Numbered from the stretch's first letter, positions 51,024 through 61,193 are shown. The stretch: 64,000 bases of DNA from Chitinophaga horti (GCF_022867795.2 NZ_CP107006.1:4898001-4962000); one strand, 5' to 3'. The notes: generated from the sequence alone by a model not told the origin. A program made the numbers and translations.

Positions 51024-52162
51024 ACTGCTTGTTTATTGGTACTGTTACGGTACATATTGATATAATCTTCCGCCAGGCGCGCTTCGTCGAAATCATACCG
51101 GATAATACCGGCAGAAGCATCCGAAATACGGCGGCGTTCTGTATGATCGTTGTACACCTGCGTAAGGTTCTTTCTCACTTCCTCCACGTCGATGCTGGTT
51201 ACCCAACCAAGTTTTTTCTCATTCACATACTTGGAAAGGCCTACGTTGTTGCTCACCAGCACGGGCGTTCCCACCGCCAGCGATTCGATCACCACGATGG
51301 CGAAATTTTCGTTGTGAGAGGTTAATGCGAACAGGTCGGACTCCGCGAGGAAAACGTATTTCTCTTCATTGTTCTTCCATCCTACCCACTCTACATTTGC
51401 TTCCATTTTATTTTGCTGGATAATCTGTTTGAGCGATTCAACATAATCATCCTCACCAGCCCCCGCAATGCGCAGCTTGTAAGGAAATTTTACGCCTGCC
51501 AGCGCGTGCAGCAAAATATCCAGCCCCTTTTTGGGATCAACCCGGGAAAGAAAACTGATGTTAAACACCTCGTTCTCGCGGCGGCTGTATTGCTTTTCAG
51601 GCAGTGCAACGAGGTTATGTATAAGGTCGGCCTTCCAGTCGCCATGTATGCGCAGGCTTTCCTCATGCTCCATGGGTGAGGAGATATGCAGGTGGGTTTT
51701 GCCCAGTAACTTCTTTCCTACGGACTGATGCAGCAGCCGTTTTTTGAGGCTGTTCTTGCTGGTAAATACCCAGTCGCACAGCATGCCATGTGGTGACAAT
51801 ACCGGCTTAATGCCACGCAGGTTACAGATCCAGGAGGCACCAAGAATCAAAAAGTTCCACCAGGAGTGGATGTGTACGGCATCGTATTGCGAAGCCGTGG
51901 CCCAGGTGTGCTTCCACAGGGCTGGCGACACGTGAGTATGATCTTTCGTGATACGTTTAAAGTAAACTACGCTTACACCATCTACATTCACCGGTTCACC
52001 CACAGGCACTTCCAGCTCCGTTTTGCCGTTGGCGGTAGTCGTGTAAACGGTCACCTCATGCCCGATCCGCACCAGTCGTTCCGCCAGGCGCGCAATCGTC
52101 ACTACGGGACCACCGTAGATGTATGCAGGCTTGTAAGACGGAACTATGAATAATATCTTCAT
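51020..52162 (-). CDS. glycosyltransferase family 4 (group 1)
   Basis: The 380-residue GT-B enzyme starts MKILFIVPSYKPAYIYGGPV and has the usual second-half features: NISFLSRVDPKKGLDILLHA, then LFALTSHNENFAIVVIESLA with the ExxxxxxE motif, and GTPVLVSNNVGLSKYV. It probably transfers a hexose during synthesis of the lipid-linked repeat. It overlaps the downstream GT2 gene by 4 bp. Confidence 0.92.
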   Translation of the reverse strand: MKILFIVPSYKPAYIYGGPVVTIARLAERLVRIGHEVTVYTTTANGKTELEVPVGEPVNVDGVSVVYFKRITKDHTHVSPALWKHTWATASQYDAVHIHSWWNFLILGASWICNLRGIKPVLSPHGMLCDWVFTSKNSLKKRLLHQSVGKKLLGKTHLHISSPMEHEESLRIHGDWKADLIHNLVALPEKQYSRRENEVFNISFLSRVDPKKGLDILLHALAGVKFPYKLRIAGAGEDDYVESLKQIIQQNKMEANVEWVGWKNNEEKYVFLAESDLFALTSHNENFAIVVIESLAVGTPVLVSNNVGLSKYVNEKKLGWVTSIDVEEVRKNLTQVYNDHTERRRISDASAGIIRYDFDEARLAEDYINMYRNSTNKQAV

Positions 52163-52172
52163 TTTTATCTGT

Positions 52173-52964
52173 TTAAAACTTCGTGCCTTTGTAAGTCATT
52201 TTTTTATAGATGCCACCTACATTCACCAGCTTTGCGTAAAACTCATACACCGGCCACAAGGCACCGGAGCGTTTCAGGTCCAACTCCTGCATCACACGAC
52301 CATGCTCTACGATCATTTTGTCCGTTACAGACACAGAGAATGATGCACCGTGCAGGCGATACTCTCCCAACGGTTTCGGGATGTAAGCCTTTTTCACAGA
52401 TGGGTTCAGGCAGATGGTGAGCAGGAACTTAGAATCAGCTACGTATTTCAGCGAACTGTCGAAACCACCTGTTTTCAGGTACATGTCACGGGTCCAGAAG
52501 GAGCTTTGCTGCGCGAAAGGCACCCGGCAAATCTCCTTGATCGCTTTGTGCCCAAAGTTTACGCCCTTATACATAAAAATCACATCACCTTGTTCATTGA
52601 TGTAATTCACGTCACCAAATACGAGGTCACATTTCTCTGTTTCAAACTTCTGCACGACCATCTCCAGCGTATACGGCAGCAGGCGGTCGTCGGAGTTAAT
52701 GTAACACATGTAATCGCCAGTCGCCTGTTCACAGCCTTTACGCAGAGCATCGTACATCCCTTTATCTTTTTCGGAGATGAGGATGTGCGGCTTCATTTTA
52801 TGGGCCTTCACTACCTCCAGCGTATTGTCGGTAGACGCGCCGTCCACCACAATCAACTGGATGTTTTTATAACTCTGGTTATAGATACTGTCCAGCGTTT
52901 CGGCGATGTATAATGCGCCGTTGTATACCGGAACGATGATGGATACTGTTTTTGACATACTCAC
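52173..52964 (-). CDS. glycosyltransferase family 2
   Basis: The 263-residue GT-A enzyme starts MSMSKTVSIIVPVYNGALYI, with LIVVDGASTDNTLEVVKAHK and INSDDRLLPYTLEMVVQ (metal-binding SDD). It resembles the WcaA/WcaE group. It overlaps the downstream end of the acyltransferase gene by 4 bp, so both are read together. The acceptor is unknown. Confidence 0.92.
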   Translation of the reverse strand: MSMSKTVSIIVPVYNGALYIAETLDSIYNQSYKNIQLIVVDGASTDNTLEVVKAHKMKPHILISEKDKGMYDALRKGCEQATGDYMCYINSDDRLLPYTLEMVVQKFETEKCDLVFGDVNYINEQGDVIFMYKGVNFGHKAIKEICRVPFAQQSSFWTRDMYLKTGGFDSSLKYVADSKFLLTICLNPSVKKAYIPKPLGEYRLHGASFSVSVTDKMIVEHGRVMQELDLKRSGALWPVYEFYAKLVNVGGIYKKMTYKGTKF

Positions 52965-53584
52965 TGGTTTCTGAATTTTTTAATGACCGCCGGGTTTCCT
53001 GCTACGATCGCATATTCCGGAACGTCTTTTGTCACAACGGCGCCGGCTGCTAAAATGGAATGTGCGCCTACGTTGATGCCGGGCAGAATAATCACCCGCG
53101 TACCAATCCACACGTCATCACCAATCACAACTGGCTTACGCACTGTTGCGCCCTGTTCGCGCATCGGGATATCGGTACGCGCAAAGTTGTGCCCACCGGA
53201 AAGGATCGTTACTTCCGGACCGAACATTACGTCGTTACCAATTACGGTGTCGTTACCGATCCAGCAGTTTTCATTGATGCCTACATAATCGCCTACTTCT
53301 ACCTTTGCGCCGCTGCCGAAACGTACGTTGCGGCTGATCTTCATCTCCTTTCCGCTGCGCAAAAAAATCTTACGCGCCAGGAAGCTGCGGAAGGGTTGTG
53401 CGATCACACCCAGGGGGCGTGGCGGGTCAGGCAGCCAGTTGGCGAGGCTGTAATAGAGATACAGGCAAACAGCCCGTCCCAGCGAAATTTTGCTGCGCTT
53501 CATGAAGAACAGCGGATTGTCGCGGTACACTTTAACACGACCGGTCTTGTCACGCTTTTCTTCAAACAGTGGTTCGGCGATCAT
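52961..53584 (-). CDS. hexapeptide acyltransferase (maltose/galactoside O-acetyltransferase-like)
   Basis: The 207-residue protein has the beta-helix pattern KISRNVRFGSGAKVEVGDYV, then GINENCWIGNDTVIGNDVMF and GPEVTILSGGHNFARTDIPM, and VIGDDVWIGTRVIILPGINV. The His in GGHNF is the usual catalytic residue. It probably acylates the polysaccharide. It overlaps the pyruvyltransferase gene by 24 bp and the GT2 gene by 4 bp, so expression is tightly linked. Confidence 0.9.
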   Translation of the reverse strand: MIAEPLFEEKRDKTGRVKVYRDNPLFFMKRSKISLGRAVCLYLYYSLANWLPDPPRPLGVIAQPFRSFLARKIFLRSGKEMKISRNVRFGSGAKVEVGDYVGINENCWIGNDTVIGNDVMFGPEVTILSGGHNFARTDIPMREQGATVRKPVVIGDDVWIGTRVIILPGINVGAHSILAAGAVVTKDVPEYAIVAGNPAVIKKFRNQ

Positions 53585-54485
53585 AAACTTCTTTATTAAG
53601 TGATAATTTTACTTCTTCTGCTTTTTCATACATCCGGCTAAATACACGCTCAATAGTTTCATCGTCAGATAAACTATAATTGTGGATGCTTCCGAGTTGC
53701 TGCACCAGCTGGTCTCTTACCACCTTCTTTACCAGGAACTCCACGTTCACCATATCCGCAGTGAGGTTCTTTACCCAACTGTTTACTTTGGATTTTCGAT
53801 ACAGCTTGATGTGCGTCGTGTCTGTCTGCACCTGTCCGATCGAGTGCAGCCAGTCCATCCATTTAAATTCGGAAACACCGCTACCTTCTGTGTAAGGTGT
53901 GGTTAACACAAAGCGGCTCCAGGGTACACGCAGGATGTCGGCGATGATAGCGCCATGCATTGCTTCGGTAATAACAAACTCGGAAGCGGCAATTTCTTTC
54001 AACGTTTCTGCTATTCCATTTTCTGCGGAAGGCGAAATGTAATGGTAGCCGAGCTTGTTACAAATCGCCTGCCAGTTAAAGAATTCCAGCGATTTAAAAT
54101 AGGGGATCACACTTACTTTATATTTCTTCGGTGTGTTCACATACTCGCTGTAATCTTCCATCAGACCCAGCGCGTACGCAGCGTCTGCTATATAGTCGTG
54201 TTGATTATTAAAGTAGCTGGCAGAGAAAGGGCCTCTTAAAAACTTAACATCCCAGGAGGGATCAAATTTAAATGCCTGGTAAGCCGGGCGCACGCCTGTT
54301 CCAAAAACGATCTTACGTTTCTGTCCAAGATCTTTAAAGAGTGGGGAATCTTTACACAAAATAGATCCGATGCCTACAAATGCATCCCCGTTTGCCTGCG
54401 CAGCCCCAAAGAATTTAGGCCACAGCCAGGCATTGAGGTCGTCCCCAAAATTCCCTTTCGCATCTTTATAATAAATGTAGTTCAT
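53562..54485 (-). CDS. polysaccharide pyruvyltransferase-family protein
   Basis: The 307-residue protein fits the polysaccharide pyruvyltransferase family (PS_pyruv_trans). Marks are YYKDAKGNFGDDLNAWLWPK near the N-terminus, FVGIGSILCKDSPLFKDLG, VFGTGVRP and EFVITEAMHGAIIADILRVP, where the His-Gly is the family active-site segment. It would add a pyruvate ketal from phosphoenolpyruvate to a sugar of the polymer. The start overlaps no upstream gene; the polymerase stop is 1 bp away. Confidence 0.9.
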   Translation of the reverse strand: MNYIYYKDAKGNFGDDLNAWLWPKFFGAAQANGDAFVGIGSILCKDSPLFKDLGQKRKIVFGTGVRPAYQAFKFDPSWDVKFLRGPFSASYFNNQHDYIADAAYALGLMEDYSEYVNTPKKYKVSVIPYFKSLEFFNWQAICNKLGYHYISPSAENGIAETLKEIAASEFVITEAMHGAIIADILRVPWSRFVLTTPYTEGSGVSEFKWMDWLHSIGQVQTDTTHIKLYRKSKVNSWVKNLTADMVNVEFLVKKVVRDQLVQQLGSIHNYSLSDDETIERVFSRMYEKAEEVKLSLNKEVYDRRTTV

Positions 54486-54486
54486 A

Positions 54487-55746
54487 TCAATACCCGGTTT
54501 TTATAGGATCAGGAAGTTGCGGTACGGGCAGTTCCTCGTACGCTTCATCTTCGTCATAAATAAAGTCATAGTAAGAGCTTAGCAGAATGGCCCCCGTGGC
54601 CGGAATACTAAAGCGTAATTGCTGAAACGGCGAAAACATGAACGCCCATACCAGGCCGATCGTGAGTATCACAATAACCGGGTAAATGGCCGCATGCTGC
54701 GCATTTCGTATCAGATGGAAGCCCATCTTCAATAGATAGATGAGAATTAATAACACAGCTACGAAACCGCCGATACCGCAGTTAATCCAGGCACCTAACA
54801 AAATAGAGTGACTCGGAATCAGGTAATCGGCATCTGCCACTTTATTCGGGTTAAACTCCTCGTCATGGAACATCAGCAGTATCTGGTAATACTTAAGCGT
54901 TTTATCTGTAGCCCATGAACCGTGTCCGAAATAAGGTTGATCATTGATCGCGGTAACGGCAGCGAAGGTTTCGCCACGCCCGGTCATCAACAACTGCAGC
55001 GGATTGTAAGGATTCTCTACGCGCGACATTTGTGTACGTGCGTGTTCACCACCAATGTTTCCACTCAGCACCCCATCTACATAAAAAATGTATGCCACCT
55101 GGAACATCACCAGCGCCACGAGGCCGAACAGCACTACTTTCGCGCGGGTAATCTCTATCTTCCTGTTAAAGAAATAGATGATAATTGCGGAAAGGAAAAA
55201 CACTACGCCGGTGGAACGGGAGTCGAAAGCGAGGCAGGTAAGACTGTAGCCGAGCAATACGCCCATCACCGCCTTCATGTTGTTGCGCCTGTAGAAGTAG
55301 GCCGACAGCAAATACACGGCAGATGAAAGGATCGGCACCATCTTAAACTTGAAGTAAGTCATATCCGAATCCACAATATCATCTGTATAAAAAATGTTCT
55401 TCACCATGATGAGGAAGAAGTAGAACAGGATATCATTATATCCCCTCAACACCTTGAACAACACGATAAACGACAGTATGCAAATGATAATGGAGGCCCA
55501 TCCACGTAGGTAGTTGGCCGAGGAGTTGTGTACAATAAACAAGTCTGTAAAGACCTGGAAGCCCAACAACAGTAAGAGCGCAAATATTATTTTCCGGAGA
55601 TAAGGGTACGTGAAAAAATCGTTCTTGTCGAACATGAACGGCGTGGCCATCACCACCAACACCTCGCTCAGGCGCATTTGCCCGATGAGCGACACGTTGA
55701 CAGTGCTGAGTAATGTATAAAGTGCTATTTTAACTCTGTTCCACAT
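54487..55746 (-). CDS. Wzy-like polysaccharide polymerase/O-antigen ligase-like membrane protein
   Basis: The 419-residue protein has about 10-12 hydrophobic helices, and one large loop contains ARTQMSRVENPYNPLQLLMT and then GRGETFAAVTAINDQPYFGH plus a following GSWATDK. This is the loop pattern of Wzy and O-antigen ligase-like proteins (PF04932 type). It would polymerise the lipid-linked repeat units in the periplasm. Low sequence conservation in this family makes the name inferential, supported by its position next to the flippase and glycosyltransferases. Its start is 1 bp after the GT4 gene stop. Confidence 0.85.
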   Translation of the reverse strand: MWNRVKIALYTLLSTVNVSLIGQMRLSEVLVVMATPFMFDKNDFFTYPYLRKIIFALLLLLGFQVFTDLFIVHNSSANYLRGWASIIICILSFIVLFKVLRGYNDILFYFFLIMVKNIFYTDDIVDSDMTYFKFKMVPILSSAVYLLSAYFYRRNNMKAVMGVLLGYSLTCLAFDSRSTGVVFFLSAIIIYFFNRKIEITRAKVVLFGLVALVMFQVAYIFYVDGVLSGNIGGEHARTQMSRVENPYNPLQLLMTGRGETFAAVTAINDQPYFGHGSWATDKTLKYYQILLMFHDEEFNPNKVADADYLIPSHSILLGAWINCGIGGFVAVLLILIYLLKMGFHLIRNAQHAAIYPVIVILTIGLVWAFMFSPFQQLRFSIPATGAILLSSYYDFIYDEDEAYEELPVPQLPDPIKTGY

Positions 55747-55747
55747 A

Positions 55748-56881
55748 CTAATGAATGGTATAGGCGATTACCTCGCTGATGCGTTTTTTATTTACCGCCG
55801 CGCTGTACTCCTTCATAAAATCTTCTTTGAGGGCATTTCCTTTTTGCTCACTGCCGTTGAACGTATGCAGGGCCTGTTTAAACTCGGCCGCGGTATCCGC
55901 CACGATAAAATTATTACTGAGCACCCCTTCCACTCCGCGGGAGGTGCTGATGATCGGTGTATTGAGCGCCATGGCCTCCAGGCATTTCAAGCGCGTGCCA
56001 CTGCCATGCAGCAGGGGAATAATTACTCCCTCGGCCATCGCGATATATTGTTTTACATCCGGCACTTTGCCGGTAGCGCTTACATTCTTCCAGTTATCTT
56101 GTCCGGTTACGCTGCGCAGGGCTTCTTTCGAATCGCGGCCGACCAGCAGCAATTCATATCTTTCAGCCAGGGCATCATCCCACACTTCCTGCAAGAACCA
56201 ACGCAAGCCCTCGCGATTCATGTACATGGCAAAATTTGCTGACATCACCAATAGCCTGGACCTCCGCGGACCAGATGCAATATATTCGCGCTCGTCCAGG
56301 AAGTTGGGAACTACGAATACTTTATCACGCGAAATAAATCGCTGGTGATAATCTTTATCGTGATCGCTCACTACCAATACTGCTGCCGCCTTTTTGAAGA
56401 AGCTGCGTTCGTGCAGGCGTTCGAGGCTTACCAGCTGGAACTTGCGCAATTTTTTGAGCAGGTTTTGCGCCGGTAATTGTTTGGAGATTTCGGGCTGCGC
56501 GTTGTGCGTACCCAGTATCACTTTTATATTCCTTGCCGTGAAGAAGTCGATGTAATGGCCTACATAACCATAGTCCAGCACGGCGATATCGATACGCGTA
56601 TACCCGCAGATCTGTTTGAAGAGTGCGAGTACGTGCGGTGATTTCTTAAAGTAATGGCTGCCCGTCACCCTTTCTTCGAGCGTCAGCGGCTCGTCGGGGT
56701 GCGTGTAGTAAGTAACATTTTCGAGCGGGTAAGCGGCGAGGTCGGCCTGCTCTTCGTTGCGAATAACAGCAAACACACGATGCCCCAGCTCCGACAACGC
56801 CTTCAGCAGGTAATAGCTACGCAGCTTTTCCCCACCATTTTGTGGGAAGGGAGATATATGTGTAAAGAACAGGATGTTCAT
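55748..56881 (-). CDS. glycosyltransferase family 4
   Basis: The 377-residue GT-B enzyme starts MNILFFTHISPFPQNGGEKL and has a C-terminal donor half: GVIIPLLHGSGTRLKCLEAM, then ALNTPIISTSRGVEGV. This is the E-containing segment of family 4. The sugar is unknown. It lies 16 bp after the flippase gene and 1 bp before the polymerase gene. Confidence 0.92.
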   Translation of the reverse strand: MNILFFTHISPFPQNGGEKLRSYYLLKALSELGHRVFAVIRNEEQADLAAYPLENVTYYTHPDEPLTLEERVTGSHYFKKSPHVLALFKQICGYTRIDIAVLDYGYVGHYIDFFTARNIKVILGTHNAQPEISKQLPAQNLLKKLRKFQLVSLERLHERSFFKKAAAVLVVSDHDKDYHQRFISRDKVFVVPNFLDEREYIASGPRRSRLLVMSANFAMYMNREGLRWFLQEVWDDALAERYELLLVGRDSKEALRSVTGQDNWKNVSATGKVPDVKQYIAMAEGVIIPLLHGSGTRLKCLEAMALNTPIISTSRGVEGVLSNNFIVADTAAEFKQALHTFNGSEQKGNALKEDFMKEYSAAVNKKRISEVIAYTIH

Positions 56882-56897
56882 AAAAAGGTCTATTCAT

Positions 56898-58460
56898 TTA
56901 AAATTTCCGGCCAGCCATTACGAGGGCGAAGCGCGGGTTGATTTTTGTGAGGGCCTTTACAATAACGGCTTTTAGTTTTTCAAGTTCGTAGGCAGTAAGC
57001 CCGAGGTAGCGCATGAACAGTGTGATGGAAATTACACTGACAACGCAAGTGAGCATCAATCGCAGCCAGCCTTCCGGCAACAGGAGTAAAGTGAGCGCGG
57101 AGATACAGGCGGCCAGGAAAACTGGCACTACTGCACTCACCACCACTTTTTGAAAATATTCCTCTACCTGCAAACCTATCAGTCGCCTGCCGGCCATCAT
57201 GCGGTACGCACAGGTCACCACTTCTACCAAAGCAGCCGCCACCAGCACCGATTGTGGCGGTAGGCCCAGCCATAAGAGCAAGTAAGCAATCGGCAGGTTC
57301 ATCATCAGTAAAATACTTACCGTTACCTGGTAAGCACCGATGCGGCCTACAGACTGCACACCTACCTGTATGCCCTGCGACAACTGGTTTACCAGCGTAG
57401 CCAGCAAAATCAGCCGACAGAACACCACGGTGTAAGTCGGCACGTCTTTAAGCCACTGTTGCAGGATAAAAGGCATTTCAATAATGGCGGGGATGGCAAA
57501 AAAGGCGAGGAGGGAAAAGGAGAACTTACTGGCGATCATGGCAAGCCGCAACATTCTTTCACGGTCTCCTCTCCCTTCGCTTTTAATAATCTGCGGATTA
57601 AGCGATTGGAGCATTGTTACAGAAAAGAAGCTCAGTTGAGCATTCACCTGGTTGGCTATACCGTAAGCGGCATTTACCACAGTGCCGAAAAATACGTTCA
57701 GGATCATAGCGATGCCCTGGTTACGTGCTACGACGCTTACCGCGCCAAACATGTTCCAGCCGCCATAGCCGAACATCTCTTTCAGTAAACTTTTACTAAA
57801 GTATTTTTTGATGCGGATACGGGTTTCCTCATATCGCGCGATGCAGTAAAACCGCTTGATCAACAACATCGCCACGGTTATACCGGCCGAAAAGCCAGCG
57901 AATAGCACCAGCTTGTCAGAAGCTGCATATTGCAGGTATACCGCGATGCCTAACTTTAACAGAGATTCCAGTATACCGGTAATCGCCACCAGCATCATGT
58001 TCTCCCGCGCATTGATCACGGCATCGTACGGTACAGAAATCACGGTAAAAAAGGCGCTCGCGACCATCAGGTGATAAATCACTTTAGCGGCCTGCAGCCT
58101 GTCCGGCGGAATGTTCAACACATGATCGAACATATAGATGCCCACTAATTCAAAGAGCGTTACCAGTATAAGGCCCAGTACGAAATGCAGCAACACCGAA
58201 GAGTTAAATACCTTCTTCAGTTGTTCCGTATCTCCACCACCAAGACTATAACTCATATACCGTTGGGTAGAAAGGGTCATAGCCATGTTCACAAAAGAGA
58301 GCATCGCAATTACACCGCTGATGAGGTTGAAGAGACCAAAATCGTTCGCCCCCAGCGCGTTGAGTACCAGCCGGGTGGAGTATAATGAGATCACGATGGT
58401 GATCAGCATTTTCCCGTATAAGGTACCGGTATTGATGACTACTCTGTTAGCTGCCTGCAC
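56898..58460 (-). CDS. Wzx-like polysaccharide flippase (MATE/MOP superfamily)
   Basis: The 520-residue protein has about 12-14 membrane helices in the Wzx/PST pattern, beginning MQAANRVVINTGTLYGKMLI and LVLNALGANDFGLFNLISGV. It would move the lipid-linked repeat unit across the inner membrane. It belongs with the polymerase and initiating transferase of the same operon. The next upstream gene, gmd, is 80 bp away. Confidence 0.93.
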   Translation of the reverse strand: MQAANRVVINTGTLYGKMLITIVISLYSTRLVLNALGANDFGLFNLISGVIAMLSFVNMAMTLSTQRYMSYSLGGGDTEQLKKVFNSSVLLHFVLGLILVTLFELVGIYMFDHVLNIPPDRLQAAKVIYHLMVASAFFTVISVPYDAVINARENMMLVAITGILESLLKLGIAVYLQYAASDKLVLFAGFSAGITVAMLLIKRFYCIARYEETRIRIKKYFSKSLLKEMFGYGGWNMFGAVSVVARNQGIAMILNVFFGTVVNAAYGIANQVNAQLSFFSVTMLQSLNPQIIKSEGRGDRERMLRLAMIASKFSFSLLAFFAIPAIIEMPFILQQWLKDVPTYTVVFCRLILLATLVNQLSQGIQVGVQSVGRIGAYQVTVSILLMMNLPIAYLLLWLGLPPQSVLVAAALVEVVTCAYRMMAGRRLIGLQVEEYFQKVVVSAVVPVFLAACISALTLLLLPEGWLRLMLTCVVSVISITLFMRYLGLTAYELEKLKAVIVKALTKINPRFALVMAGRKF

Positions 58461-58540
58461 GGTTTATCTTTTTGTCGTTAAGTCGTCTGCTGTTCGTCAA
58501 AGTTGATGGCAGCCGGCTAACACCGGCTGCCTGTTATATC

Positions 58541-59638
58541 TTATCCTATTAAATGTTCGAATTGCGCCACTTCTTTCTTACGGAATACCTCTACGTCTGC
58601 CGCTACCATTTCTTTCACCAGTGCAGGCAGGTCATATTTGGGTTCCCAGTCCAGTTTCTTTTTCGCTTTAGAAGGATCGCCGATCAACAGCTCTACTTCG
58701 GTCGGACGGAAGTAATGAGGATCTACCGCTACTACTTCTTTACCGATCGGCAGAACGAAGTCTTTGTTACGGCAAGCGGTTACTACGGCAGTTTCGTTCA
58801 CACCTTCGCCGATGAAAGCCAGTTCCACACCTACTTCATCGAACGCCATGCGTACAAAGTCGCGAACAGGCGTGGTAATACCGGTAGCGATGACGAAGTC
58901 TTCCGGTTTTTCCTGTTGCAGGATGCGCCACATTGCTTCTACATAATCTTTCGCGTGCCCCCAGTCGCGGCGGGCGTCCAGGTTACCGAGGTATAACTTT
59001 TCCTGCAGGCCGAGTACGATAGCGGCTACCGCACGGGTGATCTTACGGGTTACGAAAGTTTCACCACGCAGTGGGCTTTCGTGGTTAAACAGGATGCCGT
59101 TGCAAGCGAACATGCCGTAAGCTTCGCGGTAGTTCACCGTAATCCAGTAAGCGTATAGCTTAGCTACAGCATATGGGCTGCGGGGATAGAACGGCGTAGT
59201 TTCGCGCTGGGGCACTTCCTGCACCAGGCCGTACAGCTCAGATGTGCTGGCCTGGTAGATGCGGGTTTTCTTTTCCATCTTCAGGATGCGCAGGGCTTCC
59301 AGCAAACGGAGCGTACCAATACCGTCGGCGTTGGCAGTATATTCAGGGGTATCGAAGCTTACGTGTACGTGGCTCATCGCAGCGAGGTTATAAATCTCGT
59401 CGGGCTGCGTTTCCTGGATGATGCGGATCAGGTTTGTACTATCGGTCATATCGCCGTAATGCAGTTTAAACCTTACGTTCGCATCGTGCGGGTCCTGGTA
59501 CAGGTGATCGATCCTTTCTGTATTGATAAGCGATGCGCGGCGTTTGATACCGTGCACCATGTAACCTTTTTCGAGTAAAAGTTCAGCGAGATAAGCGCCG
59601 TCCTGTCCGTTCACACCGGTAATTAAAGCAACTTTCAT
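58541..59638 (-). CDS. gmd: GDP-mannose 4,6-dehydratase
   Basis: Gmd makes GDP-4-keto-6-deoxymannose from GDP-mannose, the first step to GDP-fucose. The 365-residue enzyme has the NADP-binding ALITGVNGQDGAYLAELLLE, the catalytic segment IYQASTSELYGLVQEVPQRE, the SDR Tyr-Lys pair in YPRSPYAVAKLYAYWI, and the substrate block FNHESPLRGETFVTRKI. It lies 34 bp after fcl. Together they supply GDP-fucose for the polymer. Confidence 0.96.
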   Translation of the reverse strand: MKVALITGVNGQDGAYLAELLLEKGYMVHGIKRRASLINTERIDHLYQDPHDANVRFKLHYGDMTDSTNLIRIIQETQPDEIYNLAAMSHVHVSFDTPEYTANADGIGTLRLLEALRILKMEKKTRIYQASTSELYGLVQEVPQRETTPFYPRSPYAVAKLYAYWITVNYREAYGMFACNGILFNHESPLRGETFVTRKITRAVAAIVLGLQEKLYLGNLDARRDWGHAKDYVEAMWRILQQEKPEDFVIATGITTPVRDFVRMAFDEVGVELAFIGEGVNETAVVTACRNKDFVLPIGKEVVAVDPHYFRPTEVELLIGDPSKAKKKLDWEPKYDLPALVKEMVAADVEVFRKKEVAQFEHLIG

Positions 59639-59672
59639 GGGTGTCTGTGTTTTTATTGTTTGTGTTGGATGG

Positions 59673-60620
59673 TTAAAATGTAGCTAATGGGAAATGAGCC
59701 TTTTTAAGAAAGTGAGCATAAGCAAGTGCTACGCCTTTAGGCAGGTTGGTCGTATGTTTCCAACCCAGGCTATGCAGTTTGCTTACGTCCATCAGTTTGC
59801 GGGGCGTACCGTCTGGCTTGGAACTGTCAAACACGATTTCCCCTTCGTAGTGTGTTACTTCTTTTACCAGTTCTGCCAGTTCTTTGATGCTGAGGTCTTC
59901 ACCGGTTCCGATGTTTACCAGTTCTTTCTCATCATAGTGCATCATCAGGAATACGCAGGCGTCGGCCAGGTCATCGGCATACAGGAATTCGCGCTTAGGC
60001 GTGCCAGTGCCCCATACCGTTACAGAGGGTTTACCTTCTGCTTTCGCTTCATGAAACTTGCGGATGAGTGCAGGCAGTACATGCGAGTTTTCGGGGTGAT
60101 AGTTATCACCAATGCCATACAGGTTGGTAGGCATTACACTGATGAAGTTGCAGCCGTACTGGTCGCGGAACGATTCGCACATTTTAATGCCTGCGATTTT
60201 CGCGATGGCATAAGGTTCGTTCGTTGCTTCCAGCGGGCCGGTCAGCAGACTATCCTCACGAAGCGGTTGTGCTGCCAGTCGCGGATAAATGCAGGAGCTG
60301 CCCAGGAACATCAGTTTCGTTACGCCATACTTCCAGGCGGCGTAAATGATGTTGGCTTCCATCATGAGGTTATCATAGATAAACTCTGCGCGGTAAGTGT
60401 TGTTCGCATGAATGCCGCCTACTTTGGCAGCCGCGAGGAACACATAAGCCGGGCGTTCGGTTTCGAAAAACTCGTTTACGGCGGCCTGGTTGCGCAGGTC
60501 CAGTTCGGAGGAGCTGCGGGTTACGATATTGGTGTACCCCAATGCATCCAGTCTTCTGCAAATAGCGCCTCCCACCATACCGCGGTGGCCTGCTACATAA
60601 ATCTTGTCGTTCAGCTTCAT
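59673..60620 (-). CDS. fcl: GDP-L-fucose synthase
   Basis: Fcl is an epimerase and reductase that completes GDP-L-fucose synthesis. The 315-residue enzyme has IYVAGHRGMVGGAICRRL at the nucleotide-binding loop, LGSSCIYPRLAAQPLREDSL near the catalytic Ser, NEPYAIAKIAGIKMCESFRD with the Tyr-Lys pair, and the typical GTGTPKREFLYADDLADACV. It lies between upxY and gmd. Confidence 0.96.
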   Translation of the reverse strand: MKLNDKIYVAGHRGMVGGAICRRLDALGYTNIVTRSSSELDLRNQAAVNEFFETERPAYVFLAAAKVGGIHANNTYRAEFIYDNLMMEANIIYAAWKYGVTKLMFLGSSCIYPRLAAQPLREDSLLTGPLEATNEPYAIAKIAGIKMCESFRDQYGCNFISVMPTNLYGIGDNYHPENSHVLPALIRKFHEAKAEGKPSVTVWGTGTPKREFLYADDLADACVFLMMHYDEKELVNIGTGEDLSIKELAELVKEVTHYEGEIVFDSSKPDGTPRKLMDVSKLHSLGWKHTTNLPKGVALAYAHFLKKAHFPLATF

Positions 60621-60635
60621 TTTTATCTATGCTTA

Positions 60636-61193
60636 TTATGAATTTGAAAAGAGATTATCTACCACGTCCATCTGGCTGTCGGAGAAGGCCAGTTCTGCGC
60701 TTGGCAGGGTGGCGATCATATGGAAGCCCAGGCTATGCAGGGTAGCTTTTACTTTACGCTTGCTTACTTCTACCAAACGGCGCTGGCGTAAGGCCGGCAC
60801 GTCAGTAACTTCATTGCGGCGGATCGGGAATTGTTCCAGCTGAACCGTTTTGAACTCATCGAGGAAACGTTTCATCATATCCACTTCGTGATCGGTGATC
60901 ACAGCCGGCTTACCCAGCCAGTATACGAAGTTTACTACCCCTTCTGTTTGACGCACGGTGTTGATCAGGCGCTCGGGGATGCGCACAAATACATAAGATT
61001 TGAACAGCGGCTCCTGTACAATTTTCTTCCTGTCGCTCCACTGGCTCTCCACTTCATTCATCGGGCAATAGCTCTCTATTTGCTTACGTGCAAGCAGGGT
61101 CGCCACTTTCTTTTCACACCTCGATTTGGTATAAAGTGCATACCAGGCATGTGGTTCGTGATGCATACGGCTTCTGTTTTTATGGTTATTCAA
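60636..61193 (-). CDS. UpxY-type transcription antiterminator (NusG-like)
   Basis: The 185-residue protein has the NusG N-terminal domain: PHAWYALYTKSRCEKKVATL, then IESYCPMNEVESQWSDRKK, PLFKSYVFVRIPERL and EGVVNFVYWLGKPAVITD. A C-terminal KOW-like part is less clear. UpxY proteins keep RNA polymerase going through long polysaccharide operons in Bacteroidetes. Here the gene is inside the operon rather than at its first position, after wza and wzc. The start could also be the ATG at 61166 (MHHEPHAW). Confidence 0.92.
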   Translation of the reverse strand: MNNHKNRSRMHHEPHAWYALYTKSRCEKKVATLLARKQIESYCPMNEVESQWSDRKKIVQEPLFKSYVFVRIPERLINTVRQTEGVVNFVYWLGKPAVITDHEVDMMKRFLDEFKTVQLEQFPIRRNEVTDVPALRQRRLVEVSKRKVKATLHSLGFHMIATLPSAELAFSDSQMDVVDNLFSNS